DNA of 64,000 nt from Deltaproteobacteria bacterium. Its GTDB lineage: Bacteria > Desulfobacterota > Desulfuromonadia > Geobacterales > JAJYBI01. Positions 54,026-63,876 of this stretch are shown here, piece by piece (positions within the stretch are counted from its first letter, which is position 1; each line of letters begins with the position of its first letter). The position numbers and the translations under genes are program-made. The notes beneath the pieces were generated by a model, which worked only from the letters and a program-made list of their open reading frames with translations, was not told where the DNA came from and did no database searches. The stretch lies in NCBI GenBank assembly GCA_021779095.1, contig JAJYBI010000003.1:62001-126000 (forward strand), in the 5' to 3' direction.

Positions 54026-55327
54026 ATGAGCTACCGAAGCAGATGTGCCGTTGCCGCGTTGACGGTCCTGGGGCTCGTCCTCGCGTATGCGGGACAGGCG
54101 CTGGCGATCCCCGCCTTCGCCCGCCAGAACAAGGCGGAGTGTTCCACCTGTCATACCATCTACCCGACGCTCAATGAATTCGGCGAAGCGTTCATGAAGA
54201 ACAGCTACGTATGGCCCGGCAAACCGAAGGCCGCTGCCGCGAACTCCTCACCCGATGCCCGCAAGGAGGCGATGCTGCTCGCCGGCATCCCCGAGATGAT
54301 CCCGGTGTCGTTCCGGGCGTCGCTGGATGCCGCCTACGACCCGTCGCAGGAAAACAAGTTCGACCTGTCCACCCGCGCCCTGCAGCTGCAGGCGGGGGGC
54401 GCGTTCCGGCGGCTGGCCGGTTTCTTCGTCACCTACAACGCCTACACGGAAGGGCCGCCGAAAAGCAGCAGCACCGGCGTGACCCCGTCGAACAACAACC
54501 CCGATCTCCAGGAACTGTTCGTGCAGTGGCGGCATGCGTTCGGTACGCCGATCAACCTCAAGGCGGGCCGGTTCGAGCCGGACCTGACCCTCTGGAAGAC
54601 CTCCAACCGGCTGACCATCGCCGATCTGGCGACGCAGGAGTACCGGGTGGGGGACTCCCCCTTCGCCGTGGGCGATCCGCAGGACGCCCTCGAACTGAAC
54701 GGCACGATCGGGCCGCGGGTGTTCGCCGCGGCGGGGATCGTCAACCGGAAGGAGCAGAACACCAAGGAGGGGTACGGCCACCTGGAGTGCCGGATCGGCG
54801 GGACCGACTACCTGGGGAATGAGCCGGAGGTGGACCTGGACAGCGACAGCATCTGGGACTACCTCTCGCTGACGGTCGGCGGCTACGGCTATTTCGGCCG
54901 GAACGCGGATGCCGAGCTCGGCCCGTACAACGACGACTACTACCGGGCCGGCATCGATGCCGATCTGCTGTACAAACGGTTCCGCCTCCGGTTCAGCGGC
55001 GTGAAGGGGCGCGACAACGCGCCGAACTACACCGCGAGGAACGTCGCCAACTCCCTCGTCATGGTGGGGGAGGCGCAGTACCTGTTCGGTTCGCCGGTGA
55101 ACCTCATCGGCCTGTTCCGCTACGAGTACGTTGACGATGCATCGGGCATCAGCCGCAACTATATACCCTCTCTTGTTTTCGCCCCCATCCAGAACGTGAA
55201 GCTGACGCTGGAATACCAATATAAAGCCGAGTCTGAGCACCTTGGGAGGACCGATTCCAATGACATCGCTTTATTGCCGGGAACTATTAACCGAATCGGC
55301 CTGATCGGTGCCTCGTTCAGCTTCTGA
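54026..55327 (+). CDS. Cyc2-like monoheme cytochrome fused to an outer-membrane porin
   Basis: 433 residues. A signal peptide ends near QALA (27). Then IPAFARQNKAECSTCH (28-43) with TIYPTLNEFGEAF matches the Cyc2 signature PxFARQxxxxCxxCHxxxPxLxxFGxxF. Residues about 60-433 alternate hydrophobic and polar positions like a 16-stranded barrel (for example LSLTVGGYGYFGR, INLKAGRFEPDLTLW) and end in Phe (GASFSF). Cyc2 proteins of iron oxidisers pass electrons from Fe(II) through the heme plug of the barrel. Here the direction and donor are not known. ATG 54026 has AAGGGAG six bases upstream; ATG 54020 is an alternative. Confidence 0.82.
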   Translation: MSYRSRCAVAALTVLGLVLAYAGQALAIPAFARQNKAECSTCHTIYPTLNEFGEAFMKNSYVWPGKPKAAAANSSPDARKEAMLLAGIPEMIPVSFRASLDAAYDPSQENKFDLSTRALQLQAGGAFRRLAGFFVTYNAYTEGPPKSSSTGVTPSNNNPDLQELFVQWRHAFGTPINLKAGRFEPDLTLWKTSNRLTIADLATQEYRVGDSPFAVGDPQDALELNGTIGPRVFAAAGIVNRKEQNTKEGYGHLECRIGGTDYLGNEPEVDLDSDSIWDYLSLTVGGYGYFGRNADAELGPYNDDYYRAGIDADLLYKRFRLRFSGVKGRDNAPNYTARNVANSLVMVGEAQYLFGSPVNLIGLFRYEYVDDASGISRNYIPSLVFAPIQNVKLTLEYQYKAESEHLGRTDSNDIALLPGTINRIGLIGASFSF

Positions 55328-55361
55328 CAACCACACATCGGCAGCATCCGGGAGGAAACCC

Positions 55362-55721
55362 ATGAAAACGCTCATCACCGCACTCCTGCTCGTCGGCATC
55401 TGTGCGACGACGTCCTTTGCCGGGATTCGCACCCTCGGCAGGGGGGCGACGCTCACCTTCGACCCCGCCGGCATTCCCCCCGCCTACAAGAAGAATTTCG
55501 AGATCATGAGGGTGCGCTGCGTCAAGTGCCACACCCTGGAGCGGGCGGTGGTCGCGATCCAGACCGGGGTCGCCCCCATCTCCGGACAGCCGTTCGACCG
55601 GGGTGCCACCAGGGCGTACGGCATCAAGATGCTGCGCAAGCCGGACTCCAACATGAGCAAGCAGGAAGTGAAGTCGGTGGTGGAACTCATGAACTACCTG
55701 CTGGACCAGGCGGCCCGCTGA
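55362..55721 (+). CDS. Small monoheme c-type cytochrome
   Basis: 119 residues, signal peptide to about Ala20 (LLLVGICATTSFA). One heme motif, RCVKCH (Cys53-His57), and a downstream Met in MLRKPDSNMSKQEVKSVVEL that may be the axial ligand, as in short soluble cytochromes c. Periplasmic; a natural electron partner for the cytochrome-porin encoded 34 bases upstream. GGGAGGAAACC precedes ATG 55362. It may be in one transcript with the porin and the chemoreceptor that follows. Confidence 0.88.
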   Translation: MKTLITALLLVGICATTSFAGIRTLGRGATLTFDPAGIPPAYKKNFEIMRVRCVKCHTLERAVVAIQTGVAPISGQPFDRGATRAYGIKMLRKPDSNMSKQEVKSVVELMNYLLDQAAR

Positions 55722-55769
55722 TAGGGCTTTCGTTCGCAGTGCGCGGTGCATGAAGGAAGGAATGGGATT

Positions 55770-57971
55770 ATGAAGAACGTCAAGCTGGGATACCGGCTCA
55801 TCGGTGCATTTCTGATCATGGCGCTGCTCGTGGCGATCACCGGCGGTTTCGGCGGGATCACCATGAAGCGGGTCGGTACCCGTATCCAGAACATGCTGTC
55901 CAACCTCTCCGCCCGGCAGAAGCTGGTGCTGCTCATGGAGGTGACGCAGAAGGACTGTTATGTGAGCCTGCTCCAGGCGGCGCTCGTGTCGGGAGATACG
56001 GAGAAGTTCACGGAGGATTCCGAGGATTACGAGATGAAGCGGGACCTCTTTCACAGCCAGATCAACATGATCGTGAAGGGGAACGCCAAGGTCGGCATCC
56101 GTCCCATCGAAAAGGGGGGGGATATCGAGAAGCGTATCCGGCTCGTCCTCGATAAGTGGACGGCGTTCGAGGCGGTGGCAGACAAGCTCCTCGCCCAGAA
56201 GGCTGCCGCGATGAAAGGGGGCGGCGGTGAAAGGGGACTGGGGAAGATCGCCAGCGTCGATCTGAGTGATGCGCATGACCGGGCAAAGGATGCGCTGGAC
56301 GACCTGCTGGTTGCCGTCGGTACGCAGATCACCCAGGCCAACGAGGAGATCCAGGTCATCCAGCGGTCGGCCGCCATTGCGTTCGTGGCGGTCATCATCA
56401 TTGCGATCATGGTGGCCATCCTGATGGGGGCGCTGACGACGCGCAACATCGTCACCCGGATCAAGCGGATGGCCGATGCCCTGGCCCGTGGTGCGGAGGG
56501 AGACCTGACGGTGACCGTCGAGGTGGACTCCACCGATGAGCTGGGCAAACTGGGAGAGGATTTCAACGCCATGGTGTCGAAGCTGGCGGAGATGGTAGGC
56601 AAGGTGGACCGCTCGGCGCTGGAGCTGTCGTATATCTCGGCGACCCTTTCCGACGCCTCGCGCAAGGTGGTCGACGCCGCCCAGATCCAGGCGAGCGGCG
56701 TTTCCAATACCTCCTCGGCGGTAACGGAGATTACCGCCTCCATCCGTGGCGTAGCGCAGAACGTGGATAGTCTGTCGCTCTCCGCTTCCGAAAGCTCCTC
56801 CTCCATTCTGGAGATGGCGGCCAGCGTCGAGGAGGTGGCCCAGAACGCCGACAACCTGTCTGTGTCCGTCGAAGAGGTCTGTACCTCCATCTCCCAGATG
56901 TCCGCCAGCATCAAGCAGATCGGTAGCTCTGTTCAGAACCTCATGGAGGCCTCCACCACCACCGCCTCCTCCGTCATGGAGATGGACAGCAGCATCCGGC
57001 AGGTGGAGCGGAACGCCCAGGGGGCGGCGACCATTTCCGAAGAGGTGCGCCGTGACGCCGAGACCGGCAAGAATACCGTGGAGGCCACCATCAGCGGTAT
57101 TCGCGAGATCCGGCGCAGCTCCCGGATCACCACCGAGGTGATCAGCTCCCTGTCCGGCAAGGCCGATGACATCGGCGCCATCCTCTCGGTTATCGACGAG
57201 GTTGCCGAACAGACGAACCTCCTGGCGTTGAATGCCGCCATCATCGCGGCCCAGGCGGGCGAGCACGGCAAGGGTTTTGCCGTCGTCGCCGACGAGATAA
57301 AGGAGCTGGCCGAGCGGACCAGCAGCTCCACCCGCGAAATCTCCCTGGTCATCAAGGGGGTCCAGGACGAAACGCGGCGGGCGGTCGATGCCATCAGCCA
57401 GGCGGAGAAGAGCATTGCCGACGGCGAGCTCCTCTCCCAGAAGTCGGGCGAGGCGCTGGAAAAGATCGTCATCGGTGTCCAGAAGGCCACCGGCCAGGTG
57501 GGCGAGATCGCCCGGGCTGCCGTGGAGCAGGCCAAGGGGAGTCAGATGATCCGCGATGCCATGGAGCGTGTCTCCGAGATGGTGGGGCAGATCGCCCGGG
57601 CCACCGACGAGCAGGGAAAGGGGAGCGAGCTGATCTGGGCGGCGGCCGAGCGGATGACCGGCCTGACCTGCCAGGTACGGAGTTCTACCAAGGAGCAGAG
57701 CAAGGTGGGGGCGCATATCGCCGAATCGACGGAGAACATCACCGACATGATCCGGCAGATCAAGCGTGCCTGTGACGAACAGACCCGGGGGAGCGATCAG
57801 ATCCTCCAGTCGATCGAGGATATCCAGCAGTCCACCGCCGTCAACCTGGACGCCACCAACGTCATGAACAAGGCGGTACGGAACATCTCCCAGCAGACCG
57901 AACTGCTGAAGCGGGAGATCGGCGAACTGACCATAGCGGATGCGGCCGGAGCGGAGAAAAAACATGTCTGA
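55770..57971 (+). CDS. Methyl-accepting chemotaxis protein
   Basis: 733 residues. TM1 (about 7-30) and TM2 (about 200-224) flank a periplasmic helical sensor domain of about 165 residues, with no heme motif. A HAMP domain follows ([20 protein letters not shown]). The long signalling coiled coil has the tip [20 protein letters not shown] with [20 protein letters not shown]; the usual AAIEAARAGE reads [10 protein letters not shown], a variant common in Geobacter receptors. It lies 48 bases after the monoheme cytochrome and overlaps trpA by 8 bases. The ligand is unknown; redox or metal taxis is a guess from context. Confidence 0.93.
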   Translation: MKNVKLGYRLIGAFLIMALLVAITGGFGGITMKRVGTRIQNMLSNLSARQKLVLLMEVTQKDCYVSLLQAALVSGDTEKFTEDSEDYEMKRDLFHSQINMIVKGNAKVGIRPIEKGGDIEKRIRLVLDKWTAFEAVADKLLAQKAAAMKGGGGERGLGKIASVDLSDAHDRAKDALDDLLVAVGTQITQANEEIQVIQRSAAIAFVAVIIIAIMVAILMGALTTRNIVTRIKRMADALARGAEGDLTVTVEVDSTDELGKLGEDFNAMVSKLAEMVGKVDRSALELSYISATLSDASRKVVDAAQIQASGVSNTSSAVTEITASIRGVAQNVDSLSLSASESSSSILEMAASVEEVAQNADNLSVSVEEVCTSISQMSASIKQIGSSVQNLMEASTTTASSVMEMDSSIRQVERNAQGAATISEEVRRDAETGKNTVEATISGIREIRRSSRITTEVISSLSGKADDIGAILSVIDEVAEQTNLLALNAAIIAAQAGEHGKGFAVVADEIKELAERTSSSTREISLVIKGVQDETRRAVDAISQAEKSIADGELLSQKSGEALEKIVIGVQKATGQVGEIARAAVEQAKGSQMIRDAMERVSEMVGQIARATDEQGKGSELIWAAAERMTGLTCQVRSSTKEQSKVGAHIAESTENITDMIRQIKRACDEQTRGSDQILQSIEDIQQSTAVNLDATNVMNKAVRNISQQTELLKREIGELTIADAAGAEKKHV

Positions 57972-58773
57972 CAGGATTGAAAAGCGGCTTGCCGCCCTGC
58001 GCAGTGAAGGAAAGAAGGCGCTGGTGACGTTCATCACCGCCGGAGACCCGGACCTTGCCACGACTGAGCGGCTCGTGCCGCTTCTGGAACGTTCCGGCGC
58101 CGACATCGTTGAGCTGGGGATGCCCTTTTCCGACCCGATGGCGGATGGTACCGCGATCCAGCTCTCCTCGTCGCGGGCGCTGGAGGGAGGGGTGACCCTT
58201 GCGGGGATACTCGACACCATCAGGGCGATCCGTTCCGTCTGCCAGGTTCCGATCGTATTGATGGGGTACTACAACCCGGTCTTCACCTACGGGGTGGAGC
58301 GGTTTGCCGCCGATGCGGCTGCGGCGGGTGCCGATGGTGTGCTGCTCGTGGACCTGCCGCCGGAAGAGGTGGCGGAGTTCAAGGTCTCCGCGGACCGGCA
58401 CGGTCTGCATACGATCATGCTTCTTGCGCCGACATCCGATCTGAACCGGATGAAACGGGTTGCCCGGATGGGGAGCGGTTTTCTGTATTACGTATCCGTC
58501 AGCGGCGTCACCGGTGCCCGGTCGCGGGTGGAAGGGTCGGTTTCCGAGCAGGTTGCGCGGCTGCGTCAGGCCACGAAACTCCCGGTCGCCGTCGGTTTCG
58601 GTATTTCGACTCCCGAGCAGGCGGCGCAGGTGGCAGCATCGGCGGATGCGGTCGTCGTCGGCAGCGCACTGGTCAGGCTGTTCGAAGCGTACCGGGGGGA
58701 TGATCTGGCCCGGGAACTGGGCGATGCGGTCGCCGGACTCAAGGCGGGCATCGACGGAGCGACGGGAGCGTGA
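57964..58773 (+). CDS. trpA: Tryptophan synthase alpha chain
   Basis: 269 residues, TIM barrel. Cleaves indole-3-glycerol phosphate to indole and glyceraldehyde 3-phosphate; indole passes to TrpB. The catalytic Glu and Asp lie in [14 protein letters not shown], and [25 protein letters not shown] is the phosphate-binding region. No trpB or other trp gene is in the window. ATG 57964 overlaps the chemoreceptor stop by 8 bases with GGAG upstream, so trpA appears translationally coupled to a chemotaxis gene, an odd arrangement. Confidence 0.96.
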   Translation: MSDRIEKRLAALRSEGKKALVTFITAGDPDLATTERLVPLLERSGADIVELGMPFSDPMADGTAIQLSSSRALEGGVTLAGILDTIRAIRSVCQVPIVLMGYYNPVFTYGVERFAADAAAAGADGVLLVDLPPEEVAEFKVSADRHGLHTIMLLAPTSDLNRMKRVARMGSGFLYYVSVSGVTGARSRVEGSVSEQVARLRQATKLPVAVGFGISTPEQAAQVAASADAVVVGSALVRLFEAYRGDDLARELGDAVAGLKAGIDGATGA

Positions 58774-58831
58774 GGTGCCGTATTTCGCCCACGGGCGGGA
58801 TAACGTCATGAAAACCTGTCGGAAATTTAGC

Positions 58832-58861
58832 TTGACAAAAACTTGCGAGCTCTACTATAGT
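58832..58861 (+). promoter_or_regulatory. Strong predicted promoter for the ffh-rplS operon
   Basis: TTGACA (58832-58837) and TATAGT (58856-58861), spacer 18 bases, about 74 bases before ATG 58935. Confidence 0.75.
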
Positions 58862-58934
58862 TTCCTCTTTACGGGCATAAGTCCGTTGTCGTCCGATGTC
58901 GATCGGCCAACTGCACGATATTCCAAGAGTATAA

Positions 58935-60296
58935 ATGTTTGACACCCTTTCCGACAAGCTTGACCAGATATTCAAGAAGCTCCGCGGCCAGGGGGTAATG
59001 ACCGAGGAGAACATCAAGGACGCGCTGCGTGAGGTGCGTCTGGTGCTTCTTGAGGCAGACGTCAACTTCAAGGTCGTGAAGGATTTCGTCGAGCGTGTCC
59101 GCGAGCGGGCGATCGGCACCCAGGTGCTGCAGAGCCTCGCGCCGGGGCAGCAGGTGATAAAGATCGTCCACGACGAACTGGTCGGTCTCATGTCCGGCGA
59201 CGGGGACAACGGTCTGGATCTGGCGGCGAAACCCCCGGTCTCCATCATGATGGTTGGCCTCCAGGGGGCCGGCAAGACCACGACCTGCGGCAAGCTGGCC
59301 CGCTACCTGAAGGGACAGCGACGTCGGCCGCTGCTGGTGCCCGCCGACGTGTATCGGCCCGCCGCCATCGAGCAGCTGAAGACCCTCGGGCGTCAGCTGT
59401 CGCTGGACGTTTACGACTCCCGGGCGGACCAGGACCCGGTGGAGATCTGTGCCGCCGCGCTCAGGCATGCGGAGTTGTCCGGTTTCGACACGGTCATCTT
59501 CGATACCGCGGGCCGGCACCAGATTGACGACTACCTGATGGGGGAGCTGGAGCGGATCCGCGAGGCAGTCGAGCCGAGGGAGATCCTGTTCGTCGCCGAT
59601 GCCATGACCGGCCAGGAGGCGGTGAACGTTGCCACCGGGTTCAACGACCGGCTCGGCATCACCGGCGTGGTGCTGACCAAGCTGGATGGCGATGCCAAGG
59701 GGGGGGCGGCCCTTTCCATCCGCGCCGTGACCGGGCGTCCCGTGAAGTTCGTCGGCCTCGGCGAGAAGATGGACGCCCTCGAGGTGTTCCACGCGGATCG
59801 TCTCGTGTCCCGCATCCTCGGTATGGGGGATGTGCTCACGCTGATCGAGAAGGCCCAGACCACCTTCGACGAGAAAGAGTCGGCCCGGCTGCAGGAGAAG
59901 TTCCGGAAGAACCAGTTCGATCTGGAGGATTTCAAGAACCAGCTGCAGCAGCTCAAGAAGATGGGGTCGCTTGAGTCGATCATGGGGATGATCCCCGGCA
60001 TGGGCAAGATGATGAAGCAGATGCAGGGTGCCCAGCCCAGCGAGAAGGAGCTGAAGCGGATCGAGGCGATCATCGACTCCATGACCCGCAAGGAGCGTGC
60101 TAACCACACCATCATCAACGGCAGTCGCCGGCTGCGCATCGCCAAGGGGAGCGGTACCTCGGTGCAGGAGGTGAACCAGCTCCTGAAGCGGTTTACCGAG
60201 GCCCAGCGGGTGATGAAGCAGTTGCAGAAGCTGGGGCCGAAGGGGCTCATGAAGGGGATGGGTGGTCTCGGCAAGGGGATGTTCCCGTTCTCGTAA
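58935..60296 (+). CDS. ffh: Signal recognition particle GTPase Ffh
   Basis: 453 residues. Binds signal sequences and 4.5S RNA and targets ribosomes to the membrane with FtsY. N domain about 1-85, G domain about 90-295 with P-loop GLQGAGKTTT, TKLDGDAKGG and the GLGEKMDALE closing motif, and a Met-rich M domain about 300-453 (GMIPGMGKMMKQMQG, KANRT-like KGSGTSVQEVN). The G3 box reads DTAGRHQID where nearly all family members have Leu after DTAGR. Heads the operon ffh-rpsP-khpA-rimM-trmD-SPOUT-rplS. The 4.5S RNA gene is not in the window. Confidence 0.97.
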   Translation: MFDTLSDKLDQIFKKLRGQGVMTEENIKDALREVRLVLLEADVNFKVVKDFVERVRERAIGTQVLQSLAPGQQVIKIVHDELVGLMSGDGDNGLDLAAKPPVSIMMVGLQGAGKTTTCGKLARYLKGQRRRPLLVPADVYRPAAIEQLKTLGRQLSLDVYDSRADQDPVEICAAALRHAELSGFDTVIFDTAGRHQIDDYLMGELERIREAVEPREILFVADAMTGQEAVNVATGFNDRLGITGVVLTKLDGDAKGGAALSIRAVTGRPVKFVGLGEKMDALEVFHADRLVSRILGMGDVLTLIEKAQTTFDEKESARLQEKFRKNQFDLEDFKNQLQQLKKMGSLESIMGMIPGMGKMMKQMQGAQPSEKELKRIEAIIDSMTRKERANHTIINGSRRLRIAKGSGTSVQEVNQLLKRFTEAQRVMKQLQKLGPKGLMKGMGGLGKGMFPFS

Positions 60297-60386
60297 GTTT
60301 GTTTAGTGGCGTTCCGATGGCGAACGTATCGATCGTTAAAACTAATGTACAGGCGGCAGTGGTCGCCAGATACCAGGAGGAAACAG

Positions 60387-60653
60387 ATGGCAGTGAAGAT
60401 CAGGCTTGCCCGCGCAGGCGCGAAGAAGAAACCGTTTTACCAGATCGTCGTAGCCGACGAGCGTGACCGCCGGGATGGCCGTTTCATCGAAAATGTGGGT
60501 ACCTACGATCCGAATCAGGAGCCCGCTGCGGTGTCGTTCCAGGAAGCGAAGGTCATCGAATGGCTCGGCAAGGGCGCCCAGCCGACCGATACCGTGAAGC
60601 AGTTCATGAAAAAGGCCGGAATCTGGGAAAAATTCGTTACCAAGGCTGCCTGA
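60387..60653 (+). CDS. rpsP: 30S ribosomal protein S16
   Basis: 88 residues. Start [20 protein letters not shown] and [20 protein letters not shown] are diagnostic for bS16. AGGAGG lies six bases before ATG 60387. The ffh-rpsP-rimM-trmD-rplS order is ancient and conserved. Confidence 0.98.
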   Translation: MAVKIRLARAGAKKKPFYQIVVADERDRRDGRFIENVGTYDPNQEPAAVSFQEAKVIEWLGKGAQPTDTVKQFMKKAGIWEKFVTKAA

Positions 60654-60705
60654 TCCGCCTTGATGCCGGTCCGTCGCATACTCCCCATGCAGAGAGGGCA
60701 CCGAC

Positions 60706-60936
60706 ATGAAAAATCTCGTAGAGACCATCGCCAGAGCGCTTGTTGACGATCCCAGTCAGGTACGGGCCACCGAAGAGATGGAAGACGACACCACCGTCAT
60801 CAAGCTCACGGTTGCCAAGGAGGACATGGGACGGATCATCGGCAAGGAGGGACGGACCGCCAAGGCGATCCGGACGCTCCTCAATGCCGTATCCACCAAG
60901 GACAACAAGAAGGCTCTGCTGAAAATCGTCGAGTAA
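60706..60936 (+). CDS. khpA: KH domain RNA-binding protein KhpA
   Basis: 76 residues, a single KH domain with the GxxG loop in MGRIIGKEGRTAKAIRTLL. Known members bind RNA and often pair with KhpB/Jag. AGAGGGCACCGAC gives the ribosome site before ATG 60706. Its stop overlaps the rimM start (TAATG). Confidence 0.95.
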   Translation: MKNLVETIARALVDDPSQVRATEEMEDDTTVIKLTVAKEDMGRIIGKEGRTAKAIRTLLNAVSTKDNKKALLKIVE

Positions 60937-61457
60937 TGCCTTCGTGTGAGGAGCTGATTCTGCTCGGCAGGATCACGTCGACCCACGGCGTGCGCGGGCA
61001 GGTGAAGATGCTTCCCTATTCGGGGGAGTCCGACGGGGTCAGGGCGGCAGGGGCGCTGTATCTGGAAGACCCGGCCGGTCAGTGGGTCGGCTACGCCGTT
61101 GCTGCCGTTTCTGGTCAGGGTAAAAAGACGCTGGTACGGTTCCGGCAGATGGATACCATCGAGCAGGTACAGCCGCTCGTCGGCCGCGAGGTGTATGCCC
61201 TCCGGGCCGAACTCCCCCCCCTGGGCGAGGACGAGTACTACTGGCAGGACCTTCTGGGGATGCGGGTGGTGACGGACCGGGGCGAACTACTCGGCACCAT
61301 CACCGACATCTTTTCCACCGGCAGCAACGATGTCTATACGGTCCAGGGGGGCGGTAGGGAATACCTCATCCCCGCCATCACCGATGTGGTTGTTGGCGTG
61401 GATATGGAACACCGGGTCATGACCATCAGCCCTCTCGAAGGGCTGCTCGATCTATGA
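60936..61457 (+). CDS. rimM: 16S rRNA maturation factor RimM
   Basis: 173 residues. N-terminal beta-barrel with [20 protein letters not shown], then a PRC-barrel (about 95-170) with [20 protein letters not shown] and [11 protein letters not shown]. Assists assembly of the 30S head near S19. Stop overlaps the trmD ATG. Confidence 0.96.
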   Translation: MPSCEELILLGRITSTHGVRGQVKMLPYSGESDGVRAAGALYLEDPAGQWVGYAVAAVSGQGKKTLVRFRQMDTIEQVQPLVGREVYALRAELPPLGEDEYYWQDLLGMRVVTDRGELLGTITDIFSTGSNDVYTVQGGGREYLIPAITDVVVGVDMEHRVMTISPLEGLLDL

Positions 61458-62191
61458 AATTCGATATCCTTACGCTCTTTCCCGCCATGTTCGACGGGCC
61501 GCTGGGGCAGAGCATCCTCAAGCGTGCCATCGAGCGTGAGCTGATCGATGTGCGGTGCCATGCCATCCGCGATTATGCGTGTGACAAGCACCGGACGACG
61601 GACGACTACCCCTACGGCGGCGGCGCCGGCATGGTGATGAAGGTGGAGCCGCTGACGGCCTGCCTGGAACAGATACTCTCCGGCCGGCCACGCGCCCGGA
61701 TCATCCTCACCTCCCCCCGGGGGCGGCGGTTCGACCAGGCCTTTGCCTCGGAGCTGGCCGCGGAGAAGGAACTGGTGATCGTCTGTGGGCGCTATGAGGG
61801 GGTGGACGAGCGGCTCAAGGAGCTGTTCGCCCTTGAAGAGGTCTCCATCGGCGATTTCGTGATGACCGGCGGCGAGCCGGCGGCGCTGGTGATCGTCGAT
61901 GCGGTAGCGCGCCTCCTGCCCGGCGTGCTCGGTTGCGAGGAGTCTGCAGAGGATGAATCGTTTGCCGCGGGGCTTCTGGAGTACCCCCAGTACACGCGCC
62001 CCGAGACGTTCCGCGGGCATGCGGTCCCGGATGTGCTTCTGTCGGGGAACCACGGCGAGGTCCGGAAGTGGCGCCGCCGCGAGGCGTTGCGCCGCACCCT
62101 CATGATGCGGCCCGACCTGCTGGAAACGGCCCCCCTCGACGATAGAGACCGGGAGTGGCTGCGGCTTCTGTCCGGCGGGCAGGGCGACTGA
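61454..62191 (+). CDS. trmD: tRNA (guanine37-N1)-methyltransferase
   Basis: 245 residues. SPOUT-class trefoil-knot enzyme making m1G37 in t[37 protein letters not shown] and the knot region [13 protein letters not shown] plus [16 protein letters not shown] are all canonical. The catalytic Asp lies in the RDY/DD loop and the C-terminal tRNA-binding helix includes [15 protein letters not shown] 61454 overlaps the rimM stop and its own stop overlaps the next ATG. Confidence 0.97.
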   Translation: MKFDILTLFPAMFDGPLGQSILKRAIERELIDVRCHAIRDYACDKHRTTDDYPYGGGAGMVMKVEPLTACLEQILSGRPRARIILTSPRGRRFDQAFASELAAEKELVIVCGRYEGVDERLKELFALEEVSIGDFVMTGGEPAALVIVDAVARLLPGVLGCEESAEDESFAAGLLEYPQYTRPETFRGHAVPDVLLSGNHGEVRKWRRREALRRTLMMRPDLLETAPLDDRDREWLRLLSGGQGD

Positions 62192-62757
62192 TGCAACCGG
62201 AAGGAAACGTCAGTATCGCCCTCGTGCATTATCCGGTGTACAACCGGAACCGGGAGATCGTCACGAGCGCCGTCACGAACCTGGACCTGCACGATATCGC
62301 CCGGGCCGCCAGGACGTTCGGTCTGCATCGCTACTACGTGGTCACGCCGTCGCTGGAACAGCAGGAGCTGGTCCGAAGGATCGGCAGCCACTGGCAGGAC
62401 GGCTGGGGGGGCGGATATAACCCCAAGCGCAAGGCGGCGCTGGAGTTGATGACTGTCGTTGCCACGCTGGACGATGCCCGGGATGATCTGGCGGGCATGT
62501 ACGGGGTGCGGCCGCTGACGGTCGTGACTGGTGCGGCGGAGCGGGTAAACGGCATCACCTTTTGCAATCTTCGGAAGCGGATCGCCGCGAAGGACCGGCA
62601 CTGGCTGCTGGTGTTCGGTACCGGCTGGGGGCTTGCGGAGGAGATCTTCGAGGAGGCGGACCTGGTGCTGGAGCCGATTCGCGGAGCGGCCGATTACAAC
62701 CATCTGTCGGTACGGTCGGCTGCATCGATCATCATGGACCGGCTGCTCGGGTGGTAG
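62191..62757 (+). CDS. SPOUT-type RNA methyltransferase-like protein (TrmD-adjacent family)
   Basis: 188 residues. Start VSIALVHYPVYNRNREIVTS and YYVVTPSLEQQELVRRIGSH fit the RNA_Me_trans family often encoded between trmD and rplS. The knot-like C-terminal half includes LLVFGTGWGLAEEIFEEADL and IRGAADYNHLSVRSAASIIM, the pattern of a SPOUT SAM-binding knot. The RNA target is not established to my knowledge. ATG 62191 overlaps the trmD stop (TGATG). Confidence 0.85.
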   Translation: MQPEGNVSIALVHYPVYNRNREIVTSAVTNLDLHDIARAARTFGLHRYYVVTPSLEQQELVRRIGSHWQDGWGGGYNPKRKAALELMTVVATLDDARDDLAGMYGVRPLTVVTGAAERVNGITFCNLRKRIAAKDRHWLLVFGTGWGLAEEIFEEADLVLEPIRGAADYNHLSVRSAASIIMDRLLGW

Positions 62758-62823
62758 TACGGGATATGACAAGACGTACATTCAAGACGCATAGCTTTTC
62801 GCTATCGATTATGGGAGGAAGAA

Positions 62824-63180
62824 ATGAACACGATTGACAGACTTGAAATGGAGCAGATGAAGAAGAACATCCCGCCGTTCAAACCCGGCGATACCGTCAA
62901 GGTGCACGTGAAGATCGTCGAGGGCGACAAGAGCCGTATCCAGGTCTTCCAGGGTGTGGTGATCGGTCGCCAGAACGGCGGTATACGTGAGTCGTTCACG
63001 GTACGCAAGATCTCCAACGGCGTCGGTGTGGAGAGGGTTTTCCCGCTGCACTCGCCGTCCGTCGCAGCCATCGAGGTGGTGACCCGTGGCCAGGTACGTC
63101 GCGCCAAGCTGTACTACCTGCGCAAGCTGCGCGGCAAGGCGGCCCGCATCCGCGAGCGGAAGTACGTCGCCGAAGCATAG
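62824..63180 (+). CDS. rplS: 50S ribosomal protein L19
   Basis: 118 residues. [40 protein letters not shown] and [19 protein letters not shown] are diagnostic for bL19. GGGAGGAAGAA precedes ATG 62824. A strong terminator follows and closes the operon. Confidence 0.98.
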   Translation: MNTIDRLEMEQMKKNIPPFKPGDTVKVHVKIVEGDKSRIQVFQGVVIGRQNGGIRESFTVRKISNGVGVERVFPLHSPSVAAIEVVTRGQVRRAKLYYLRKLRGKAARIRERKYVAEA

Positions 63181-63188
63181 GACACAAC

Positions 63189-63213
63189 AAAACCCCGGCT
63201 CTGCCGGGGTTTT
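63189..63213 (+). terminator. Intrinsic terminator after rplS
   Basis: AAAACCCCGGC-tct-GCCGGGGTTTT, a perfect 11-bp stem with flanking A and T runs, nine bases after the rplS stop. Confidence 0.93.
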
Positions 63214-63231
63214 GCGTATCCGGAGCCCGAG

Positions 63232-63876
63232 ATGAACCTGGAGCTGTTCACGCACGACATCCCCGATCCGACCATGTTCGACCGGCGCATCCGGTCGGCG
63301 GGATACGGGCTGGTTGCGGGGGTCGACGAGGCGGGGCGCGGTCCGCTGGCCGGGCCGGTGGTGGCGGCCGCAGTCATCCTGCCCGAGGATGTCGACCTAC
63401 CCGGAGTGGACGATTCCAAGAAGCTGTCCGAGGCGCGGCGCGAGGCACTGTACCCGTTGATCAGAGAGCGCGCCCTGGCGGTGGGGGTGGGGATCGGCAA
63501 CCCGGAACTGATCGACGAAATCAACATCCTCCAGGCGACCCTGGCCGCCATGCGCCAGGCGGTGGAGGCACTGGCCCCGTCTCCTGAATTCCTCCTCGTG
63601 GATGGCATCTCCGCCGTCCCTCTTCCGATTCCCCAGCGCACCGTGAAAAAGGGTGACTCCCGCAGCCTCTCCATCGCCGCCGCCTCCATCATCGCGAAGG
63701 TGACGCGGGACCGGCTGATGGTGGAGTACGACCGTCGCTATCCGGGTTACGGTTTCGCCTCCCACAAGGGGTATGGTAGTGCGGAGCACCTGGCGGCGAT
63801 CGCCGCCAGGGGACCGTCGCCGATCCACCGGACCACCTTTCGCGGGGTGAAGGAACATCTGAAGGATGAAGGATGA
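63232..63876 (+). CDS. rnhB: Ribonuclease HII
   Basis: 214 residues. Removes ribonucleotides from DNA-RNA hybrids and misincorporated sites. The signature [20 protein letters not shown] holds the first two acidic ligands (Asp-Glu), LLVDG gives the third, and [19 protein letters not shown] the fourth region. ATG 63232 follows CGGAGCCCGAG. The last codons run into a 7-bp tandem repeat (HLKDEG), and the stop overlaps the start of yraN. Confidence 0.96.
   Translation: MNLELFTHDIPDPTMFDRRIRSAGYGLVAGVDEAGRGPLAGPVVAAAVILPEDVDLPGVDDSKKLSEARREALYPLIRERALAVGVGIGNPELIDEINILQATLAAMRQAVEALAPSPEFLLVDGISAVPLPIPQRTVKKGDSRSLSIAAASIIAKVTRDRLMVEYDRRYPGYGFASHKGYGSAEHLAAIAARGPSPIHRTTFRGVKEHLKDEG

Noticed and set aside
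55317..58220. A 967-codon open frame on the minus strand opposite the chemoreceptor
   Set aside because: It lies antisense to a clear chemoreceptor with full motifs, has repetitive His/Asp/Leu/Gly composition typical of the complement of GC-rich codons, and shows no domain.
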